Shown one piece after another: positions 1 through 4,531 of a DNA stretch of 9,105 nucleotides. Location: positions 1 through 9,105 of the forward strand of contig SBBH01000263.1 of the NCBI GenBank assembly GCA_005239795.1, written 5' to 3'. Each line of letters begins with the position of its first letter. The first letter of the stretch is position 1. Made by a program: the position numbers and the translations under genes. The DNA comes from Planctomycetales bacterium (GTDB taxonomy: Bacteria; Planctomycetota; SBBH01). A model generated the notes under the pieces. The model was not told the origin of the DNA. It ran no database searches and was given only the letters and a program-made list of their open reading frames with translations.

Positions 1-737
1 TGGGGAAGACCACGACGGCGGTGCATCTGGCCTGCGGACTGGCCCTGGGGGGGAAGCGCGTGCTCCTCGTGGACGCCGACCCCCAGGGGAACGCCACGAC
101 AAGCCTGGCGGCTCCGAAATCTCAAGGGACGGCGGAAATGATCAGCGCCCCGGAGCGCGCCGTTGAGTTCGTGCGGCCGGCTGGCCCGGGGGTGGACCTC
201 GCGGCAGGGAGCTACCGCCTGCGCGAGGCAGACGCCCAGGTCAGCGCGGGGCAAATCCCTCTCACGGTCCTGGCGCGCGCCCTGCGGAGGCTTTCGGGGA
301 ACTACGATTTCATGATCCTCGACTGTCCGCCGGCCCTGAACGGCCTCACAGTTTCGGCCCTGACGGCCGCGACCGGGATCCTGATCCCCGTGCAGGCGGA
401 ATTTTTGAGTCTCGAGGGGCTTGTTCAGATGAAGGAGGCGCTCTCGCGCCTGGGAACGGAAAACCCCGCAGGGGCCCCGGCGATTTTCGGGATCCTCCTC
501 ACGCAGACCCCGCCGGGCGCCGGGGGGATCGTGGAGGAGGTCCGCCGCGAGATCGAGCGGTTCTTCCCCGGGATCCTCTTCGCGTCGGCGATCGGGCGCG
601 ACCCGGTCCTGGCCGAGTGCCCCAGCCACGGGAAATCCGCCTTCGCGCATGCTCCCCGCGCCATCGGAACCTACCATTACATGAAGTTCGTCCAGGAAGC
701 CCACCGGCGCTCGATGAGTCTGGAGCCGCTCGCATGA
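1..737 (+). CDS. ParA/Soj-family partition ATPase, 5'-truncated by window edge
   Basis: A ParA/MinD-superfamily P-loop ATPase. Such proteins bind DNA or a membrane surface in an ATP-dependent way and segregate chromosomes, plasmids or protein clusters together with a partner such as ParB. The reading frame is open from base 3 and begins inside the deviant Walker A motif (GKTTTAVHLA), so only about a dozen or so N-terminal residues lie outside the window; the GTG at 21 is internal, not the start. Also visible are the Walker A' motif (VDADPQGN), Walker B (YDFMILDCPPAL), the PVQAEFLSLEGL segment and the late ECPSHGKS motif typical of Soj-like ParAs. The TGA stop overlaps the next gene's ATG. No ParB is seen, so whether it segregates the chromosome or another cargo is open. 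Family assignment is firm; the specific role is not. Confidence 0.93.
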   Translation, partial: GKTTTAVHLACGLALGGKRVLLVDADPQGNATTSLAAPKSQGTAEMISAPERAVEFVRPAGPGVDLAAGSYRLREADAQVSAGQIPLTVLARALRRLSGNYDFMILDCPPALNGLTVSALTAATGILIPVQAEFLSLEGLVQMKEALSRLGTENPAGAPAIFGILLTQTPPGAGGIVEEVRREIERFFPGILFASAIGRDPVLAECPSHGKSAFAHAPRAIGTYHYMKFVQEAHRRSMSLEPLA

Positions 738-1219
738 ACGCCTCCGCCGCGCGTCCCCTCTTTAAGCGGCTTCGGACGATATGCCGCCTCTGGGCCGGGG
801 CGGCCGGCGCGGTGCTTTTGGCGGGAACTTTCTGGGTTGCTGTCGCAGGCCTCAGGGCTTCCGCTCCGGTTGAGATCGCCGGGACGGCCGCCGCCGCCGC
901 ACTTTTCCTGGCGGCCGGCGGCGTTCACCGGTCTTTTTTGCGTCGCGCCGCACGGCGCCAAGATCCCCGGGACCCGGAGGCGGAGCTCACGCGGGGGATC
1001 GCCGCGCTCCTGGCGCAGGACCGCTTCGGGGCCGAGGGGATTTTTCGGGAGATCCTGGCGCGCGACCCTGGCGACGTAGAGGCAGGGTTTTATCTGGGCC
1101 TGACGCTCCGTGAACACGGCGACCTCAAAGGGGCGGCGCGCGTCCTCAAGGAAACCCTGCGCCGCGACGTTCGGCGGAAATGGACAGGGGAGATCAGAGC
1201 CCTCTTGGAGCACACCTGA
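734..1219 (+). CDS. Small two-helix membrane protein with TPR-like cytoplasmic tail
   Basis: A 161-residue protein that I do not recognise as a named family. The start ATG at 734 is chosen because it overlaps the parA stop (ATGA) and has GGAG at 722-725 at good spacing; the longer frame from 617 lies mostly inside parA. Residues ~18-40 and ~46-64 are hydrophobic and look like two transmembrane helices, followed by a strongly basic stretch (RRAARR) consistent with a cytoplasmic C-terminal side. Residues ~90-160 form helix pairs of tetratricopeptide type (EAELTRGIAALLAQDRFGAE, then DVEAGFYLGLTLREHGDLKG), probably one and a half to two TPR units for protein-protein contact. Its translational coupling to the ParA ATPase suggests it may anchor or partner that ATPase at the membrane; this is inference from context only. 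Confidence 0.8.
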   Translation: MNASAARPLFKRLRTICRLWAGAAGAVLLAGTFWVAVAGLRASAPVEIAGTAAAAALFLAAGGVHRSFLRRAARRQDPRDPEAELTRGIAALLAQDRFGAEGIFREILARDPGDVEAGFYLGLTLREHGDLKGAARVLKETLRRDVRRKWTGEIRALLEHT

Positions 1220-1224
1220 AGAAC

Positions 1225-1247
1225 GTGATTCGTGACACGTGATTCGC
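1225..1247 (+). repeat. GTGRNNC heptamer array A (three units, single arm)
   Basis: Three exact-period 7-bp units lie six bases after the TPR gene stop: GTGATTC, GTGACAC, GTGATTC, ending in GC-A. They share the form GTGRNNC and the TTC-GCA end with the arrays near 2435 and 4227. I see no oppositely oriented partner arm within the next 100 bases, unlike the other two loci. Confidence 0.75.
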
Positions 1248-1284
1248 ACCCCCTCTTGCCCTTAAGTGCTGGGAAACCGAGCAT

Positions 1285-1308
1285 CTGTAGAAAAAAGCGA
1301 CAGTTTTT
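1285..1308 (+). terminator. Weak intrinsic-terminator-like hairpin after the parA-TPR pair
   Basis: CTGTAG (1285-1290) and CGACAG (1298-1303) can pair with one mismatch around an A-rich loop, followed by five T residues. The stem is short and AT-rich for this genome, so terminator activity is uncertain. The same CTGT-N11-ACAG dyad could instead be an activator site upstream of the sigma-54-like promoter at 1390. Confidence 0.3.
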
Positions 1309-1344
1309 AAAATTCTTTCATGGCATGGATCGACAGCGCAACTC

Positions 1345-1371
1345 ATTTATATAAATATCTTGAGATTCAAG
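1345..1371. promoter_or_regulatory. Two adjacent short palindromes upstream of the sigma-54-like promoter
   Basis: ATTTATATAAAT (1345-1356) is a perfect 12-bp palindrome. Directly after it, CTTGA-GAT-TCAAG (1359-1371) is a perfect 5-bp inverted repeat with a 3-bp spacer. They sit about 20-45 bp upstream of the -24 element in an unusually AT-rich patch of a GC-rich window. That is a plausible place for an operator or a DNA-bending site, but the spacing is closer than usual for sigma-54 enhancer binding. The function is not known. Confidence 0.35.
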
Positions 1372-1389
1372 CCTCCAGATAGAGACCCG

Positions 1390-1405
1390 TGGCATCTTTT
1401 TTGCG
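1390..1405 (+). promoter_or_regulatory. Sigma-54 (-24/-12) promoter candidate for the EF-hand/heptad-repeat protein
   Basis: TGGCAT-CTTTT-TTGCG matches the sigma-54 consensus (TGGCAC-N5-TTGC) at every key base except the last of TGGCAC. The invariant GG (1391-1392) and GC (1403-1404) have exactly ten bases between them. Predicted transcription starts near 1416, just before the folded element at 1426-1528, giving a leader of about 150 nt before the ATG at 1565. A sigma-54 promoter would need an AAA+ activator, which is not in this window. Confidence 0.55.
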
Positions 1406-1425
1406 CCTTCTCTCTTCGTGGACAA

Positions 1426-1528
1426 GTGGTTGATGACCTTTAAATTTTCGGGTACGGCCCGAAAATTTTCCCCTCCGGGGCTATTCTTGCGGGTCTGTGG
1501 ACCCGCAAAAATAAAAGTCATCAACCAC
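1426..1528. repeat. 103-bp multi-branched inverted-repeat element
   Basis: The outer arms GTGGTTGATGAC (1426-1437) and GTCATCAACCAC (1517-1528) are perfect complements and extend inward to 17 bp with one mismatch. Three hairpins lie inside: AAATTTTCGGG (1442-1452) with CCCGAAAATTT (1458-1468), loop of 5; CCCC (1470-1473) with GGGG (1477-1480), loop of 3; and TTGCGGGTC (1487-1495) with GACCCGCAA (1500-1508), loop of 4. The fold is therefore a closing stem with three arms. It lies within the predicted 5' leader of the downstream gene. It could be a structured RNA leader, a cruciform DNA site or a small MITE/REP-like element; the sequence alone does not decide. No direct T-tract follows, so it is not a plain terminator. 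Confidence 0.8.
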
Positions 1529-1564
1529 AAGACGCCGGGAACATTTTTCAGAAAGGGGGTTCTT

Positions 1565-2410
1565 ATGGGTCTAAACAGACGGGGCGTGGGGACGGCGGCG
1601 GGGTTTTTTCTCTTACTGGCGACAATGCAGGGGAAAGCAGACGAGGGGGTCCCCCTTCCTCACAGAGAAAGAAACGAAAAAGGGGGAGACAGGCCGCTCG
1701 GCCCCGCCCAGCGGTTCATTGAGGAGGTTGACCACTGCCCGGGATGCCGCGAGGACGGCATCTGCGTCGACCACGCCGAGCGATTTGGGCATTTTCGCGA
1801 AAAGCTCCGGGAGGCCCCGACGGAAGTCCGCGAGCGGGTCCGGGCCTGGTGTGAACGGCGCCGGGAGCAGATCCGCGAGCGGATGAAGGAACGCTTCGAC
1901 GCCAACAAGGACGGGGAGTTGGGCGAGGCGGAGCGGGCCGCGGCGCGGGGCGCTCTCGAGAAGAAATGTCCTGGCCTCCTCAAGAAACTTCGCGAGCGCC
2001 ATGGAGACGCGCGCGGCACCCAACAGGATGGCGGCCCGCGCGACTGGCGTGAGGATGTTCGTGACCATCGAGAAGACGCCCGCGACCGCCGCGAGGGCAC
2101 TCGAGACCGTCGGGAAGATGTCCGCGACCACCAGGAAGACATCCGCGACGCTCGGCACGACGGCGGTTGCAAGGACCGCGCCGAGGATGTGCGCGATCGC
2201 CGGGAGGACCATCGAGACCGCCGGGAAGATGTCCGCGATCGACGCGAAGATTTTCGCGACGCTCGCGACCGCGACGATTGGAACGACGATCGCCATTGGA
2301 ATCTCTTTGATTGCCTCGAAGATGCCCGGGACGCCCGGGAGGATCTCCGCGATCGCCGGGAGGATTATCGCGACGGACGAAACGGCCGCGGCAGGGGAGG
2401 CCGGAAGTAA
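1565..2410 (+). CDS. Secreted EF-hand protein with R/E/D heptad-repeat tail
   Basis: A 281-residue protein of unknown function. The ATG at 1565 is chosen because AAAGGGGG precedes it at about 5 bp and because it opens a clear signal peptide: basic MGLNRRG, a hydrophobic core to about residue 20, and probable cleavage after GKA near residue 24. The mature part has a CPGC motif followed by a further Cys, then a highly charged helical region, then a canonical EF-hand loop at 112-123 (DANKDGELGEAE, with D1, N3, D5, G6 and E12 in place), implying Ca2+ binding. From residue ~161 to the end runs a 7-residue repeat of consensus RREDxRD, about eleven copies, interrupted by a GGC-containing segment and a tryptophan-rich linker (DWNDDRHWN). 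It is probably an extended salt-bridged helix in the periplasm or outside the cell. The length and the other frames left open through the repeats are by-products of its 21-nt periodicity. Confidence 0.82.
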   Translation: MGLNRRGVGTAAGFFLLLATMQGKADEGVPLPHRERNEKGGDRPLGPAQRFIEEVDHCPGCREDGICVDHAERFGHFREKLREAPTEVRERVRAWCERRREQIRERMKERFDANKDGELGEAERAAARGALEKKCPGLLKKLRERHGDARGTQQDGGPRDWREDVRDHREDARDRREGTRDRREDVRDHQEDIRDARHDGGCKDRAEDVRDRREDHRDRREDVRDRREDFRDARDRDDWNDDRHWNLFDCLEDARDAREDLRDRREDYRDGRNGRGRGGRK

Positions 2411-2434
2411 GGGGAGAGGAAGGGAGAAGGGTTT

Positions 2435-2520
2435 GTGATTCGTGGTGCGTGATGCGTGGTTCGCAAGAAAGCGGAGTTCGGCAACGTCAACGAATCACGC
2501 CTCACGACCCACGCATCACG
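2435..2520. repeat. GTGRNNC heptamer array B (four units facing four)
   Basis: The top strand at 2435-2462 reads GTGATTC, GTGGTGC, GTGATGC, GTGGTTC and then GCA. The bottom strand over 2519-2492 reads GTGATGC, GTGGGTC, GTGAGGC, GTGATTC. The two arms can pair unit by unit with one or two mismatches each around a ~29-base loop. The element fills the space between the convergent repeat-protein gene (ends 2410) and nnrD (ends 2525), where a bidirectional terminator would be expected, but there is no T-tract on either side. Confidence 0.8.
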
Positions 2521-2524
2521 ATCC

Positions 2525-3406
2525 TTATCGGCGGGAGCGGAACGCCTCGGGCAAAAAATCCACCAGGTCCCCCGCGATGAGGGAATGCTCCCCCAGGTGG
2601 CCCGCGGCAAGATCCCCGGCCAGGCCGTGCAGATGGACTCCCAGGCGCGCCGCCTCCCAAGCCTCCATCCCTTGCGCCCAAAGCGCCGCCACGAGCCCCG
2701 TCAAGACGTCGCCGGCCCCCGCCGTCGCCATGCCGGGATTTCCCGTCGCGTTGACGGCGCTCCGGCGGCCGTCCGCCACCACCGTGCCGGCTCCTTTCAG
2801 GACGACGACTGCCTTTGCCGCACGGGCGAGGCCTGAGGCGCGGCGCAAACGGCTTTTCTGAACGGCCCCGGTCGAAATTCCGAGAAGGCGCGCCATCTCT
2901 CCCGGATGCGGCGTGAGGAGGCGCCTCCCAGCATGCCGGGCGAGATCGACCCGGCGCTCGGCGAGCGCGTTCAGGGCGTCGGCGTCGACCACCAGCGGCA
3001 TCGCCGCCTGCGCGTAGAGCGACGAGACAACTTCTTGTGTCTCCGGGTCGCGCGAGAGACCGGGTCCAATCGCCGCGGCGTCGCATGCGCCAACAAGACG
3101 GAACAGTTCAGGGAGGGCCGAGCTGGAAATCGCGCCCCTAGAAGTTTCGGCAAGTGGCGTCAGGATCGTCTCCGTGAGCTTGGCCGACGCGGGGAGGAGA
3201 AGCCCCTTCGGCAGAGCGAGCGTGACAAGCCCCGCGCCACCGCGCGCCGCCGCGCGCGCGGCCAGGCACGCCGCCCCGAGCATCCCGCGCGAGCCGGCGA
3301 CGACAAGCACACGGCCGACCTCCCCCTTGTGGGCGCCGCGCGGGCGCACCGGCAGCGGCGGAATCCCCTGAGAGGAGGACTCTTCAGTTTTTTTTCTTTT
3401 TCTCAT
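2525..3406 (-). CDS. nnrD: ADP/ATP-dependent NAD(P)H-hydrate dehydratase
   Basis: A carbohydrate-kinase-like (YjeF C-terminal domain) repair enzyme that dehydrates NADHX/NADPHX back to NAD(P)H using a nucleotide as phosphoryl donor. The 293 residues cover this one domain. Visible are HKGEVGRVLVVAGSRGMLGA near residues 26-45, the AAIGPGL segment, VVDADALN, the TPHPGEMARL motif, and NATGNPGMATAGAGDVLTG with the key Asp at about residue 233. The usual N-terminal epimerase half (NnrE) of the bacterial bifunctional protein is absent, so epimerisation would need another gene or the spontaneous reaction. The ATG at 3406 overlaps the larB stop (ATGA), so the two are probably translated in a coupled way. 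The N-terminus is an atypical basic and Ser-rich tail (MRKRKKTEESSS). Confidence 0.92.
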   Translation of the reverse strand: MRKRKKTEESSSQGIPPLPVRPRGAHKGEVGRVLVVAGSRGMLGAACLAARAAARGGAGLVTLALPKGLLLPASAKLTETILTPLAETSRGAISSSALPELFRLVGACDAAAIGPGLSRDPETQEVVSSLYAQAAMPLVVDADALNALAERRVDLARHAGRRLLTPHPGEMARLLGISTGAVQKSRLRRASGLARAAKAVVVLKGAGTVVADGRRSAVNATGNPGMATAGAGDVLTGLVAALWAQGMEAWEAARLGVHLHGLAGDLAAGHLGEHSLIAGDLVDFLPEAFRSRR

Positions 3407-4164
3407 GTCTCATGACTTCTGTTGATCAACGCCGCCACATACCCCGCCCCGAACCCATTGTCGATGTTGACGACGACGACGTTGGCGGCGCAGGAGCTCA
3501 TCATGGAAAGAAGCGTCGTGACCCCTTTGAAATGCGTGCCGTACCCCACCGACGTGGGGACCGCGATCACGGGACAGGCCACAAGCCCCCCCACGACGCT
3601 CGCCAGGGCCCCCTCCATCCCGGCGACGCAGACGATGACGCGCGCCCCCTGCAGGATCGCCAGGTGCGCCAGGAGCCGGTGGAGCCCCGCCACCCCCACG
3701 TCGTGGATCGCGGCGACGCGGTTGCCGAAAAACTCCGCCGTGACGCGCGCCTCCTCGGCGGCGAAGCGGTCCGAGCTCCCGGCGGCGACCACGACGATCC
3801 CCGGACGCTTCCTACTGTTGCCGGCGCCGAGCATCACGATCCGGGCCTCGGGACGGTAGCGCGCCCGCCGGTCTATTTTCTTGATGGCGCGAAAAATCTC
3901 GGGTGTCGCGCGCGTCGCCAAGAGGTCCTGCCCCGCGGCCCGGGCCGCGCGCGCGATCCGTGCGACCGAGTGGGGAGATTTTCGCTCGCAAAAAACGACC
4001 TCAGGGAATCCGCAGCGCAAGGCCCGGTGCGTGTCGAGCAGGGCACCGCCCGCCTTCACGAAAGGGAGGGCCCGCAGGCGCCGGACCGCCGCGTCCACGC
4101 TGTGGCGCCCACGACGGAGATCCGCCAGGAGCTTCCGAACCGCCTCCGTTGTCACATGCGGCAT
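3403..4164 (-). CDS. larB: LarB-like pyridinium-3,5-biscarboxylate mononucleotide synthase (PurE-related)
   Basis: The 253-residue product matches LarB, the first enzyme of nickel-pincer nucleotide cofactor synthesis, which carboxylates the pyridinium ring of nicotinic acid adenine dinucleotide and cleaves off AMP. Seen in order: an N-terminal helical segment with DTHRALRCGFPEVVF, then the PurE-like domain with AEEARVTAEFFGNRV, DVGVAGLHRLL, VCVAGMEGALASVVGGL, CPVIAVPTSVGYG and the terminal VNIDNGFGAGY. The Cys in MSSCAAN (about residue 225) aligns with the cysteine known to form the covalent adduct in LarB. The segment before AEEA reads GSSDRFA where LarB proteins usually have a GT(S/A)D-(L/I)PVA pattern, a possible divergence. 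The start ATG at 4164 gives the family's usual N-terminus; the frame stays open upstream to 4677 but that part runs through non-coding DNA and antisense to rpmH. No Shine-Dalgarno sequence is evident. larC, larE and larA are not in the window. Confidence 0.9.
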   Translation of the reverse strand: MPHVTTEAVRKLLADLRRGRHSVDAAVRRLRALPFVKAGGALLDTHRALRCGFPEVVFCERKSPHSVARIARAARAAGQDLLATRATPEIFRAIKKIDRRARYRPEARIVMLGAGNSRKRPGIVVVAAGSSDRFAAEEARVTAEFFGNRVAAIHDVGVAGLHRLLAHLAILQGARVIVCVAGMEGALASVVGGLVACPVIAVPTSVGYGTHFKGVTTLLSMMSSCAANVVVVNIDNGFGAGYVAALINRSHET

Positions 4165-4226
4165 CGTCGCGTCACGCGCGCAGGGGATCAAGACCGGGAT
4201 GGGGGAAACCCGACGCACGCAGAGTC

Positions 4227-4303
4227 GTGATGCGTGATTCGTGACGCGTGATTCGCAGGATAGCCGCGTCCGGCGAGGCACGATCCACGAACCACGATTC
4301 ACG
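4227..4303. repeat. GTGRNNC heptamer array C (four units facing three)
   Basis: The top strand at 4227-4254 reads GTGATGC, GTGATTC, GTGACGC, GTGATTC and then GCA. The bottom strand over 4302-4282 reads GTGAATC, GTGGTTC, GTGGATC, with a degenerate fourth unit at 4303-4309. The arms are inverted around a ~27-base GC-rich spacer. This copy lies between divergent genes (larB leftward, rpmH rightward), where a terminator is not expected. Confidence 0.8.
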
Positions 4304-4312
4304 AACCCAGTC

Positions 4313-4340
4313 TTGCTTTCCGCTTCCCCTCTGCTAGGAT
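4313..4340 (+). promoter_or_regulatory. Housekeeping-sigma promoter candidate for rpmH, close to the start codon
   Basis: TTGCTT (4313-4318) and TAGGAT (4335-4340) are separated by 16 bp, with TGC just before the -10 box as an extended -10. Transcription would begin around 4347, only a few bases before the ATG at 4351. The bases between are pyrimidine-rich and hold no Shine-Dalgarno sequence, so the message would be leaderless or nearly so. Confidence 0.5.
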
Positions 4341-4350
4341 CCCCCTCCCG

Positions 4351-4503
4351 ATGCTGACCTACACCCCTCACGTCAAGCGCCGCATGCGCCGGCATGGCTT
4401 TCGCCGCCGGATGCGCACGGCCGACGGCCAAAAAGTTCTCTCGCGGCGTCGGCGTCAAGGCCGCAAGCGCCTGACGGTGAGCGACTCCCGCTGGAAAAAA
4501 TAG
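4351..4503 (+). CDS. rpmH: 50S ribosomal protein bL34
   Basis: A 50-residue, extremely basic protein matching bL34 of the large ribosomal subunit. The diagnostic core is visible: RRHGFRRRMRTADGQKVLSRRRRQGRKRLTVSD. The normal length is about 44-50 residues; here there is a short SRWKK tail. The ATG at 4351 gives the usual MLTYxP-like beginning. In most bacteria rpmH sits beside rnpA (RNase P protein) and near dnaA; here the next gene is pilT, 28 bp downstream, and no rnpA is present. A promoter candidate lies just upstream and no ribosome binding site is seen. Confidence 0.95.
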   Translation: MLTYTPHVKRRMRRHGFRRRMRTADGQKVLSRRRRQGRKRLTVSDSRWKK

Positions 4504-4531
4504 AGCTCGGTCGGCGGCCCTGAGGTTCCTG

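Noticed and set aside
1426..1528. Integron attC site
   Set aside because: The outer arms do not fit the RYYYAAC/GTTRRRY core sites, there is no integrase or cassette, and the fold has three internal arms rather than one imperfect stem.
1426..1528. Retron-type non-coding RNA
   Set aside because: No reverse transcriptase gene lies nearby; the flanking genes are unrelated to retrons.
1418..1564. N-terminal extension of the repeat protein from a GTG at 1418
   Set aside because: The extension reads through the inverted-repeat element; the ATG at 1565 has a strong ribosome binding site and starts a clear signal peptide.
1613..2296. Leftward 227-codon hydrophobic frame
   Set aside because: It is the antisense reflection of the R/E/D repeats; it has no ribosome binding site or domain, and the sense frame has an EF-hand and signal peptide.
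2502..3086. Leftward 194-codon frame overlapping nnrD
   Set aside because: Arg/Gly-rich composition typical of an alternate frame in GC-rich DNA; nnrD in the same region has full family motifs.
1225..4303. CRISPR array interpretation of the heptamer runs
   Set aside because: The units are 7 bp and directly tandem, without spacers of 25-45 bp, and no cas gene is present.
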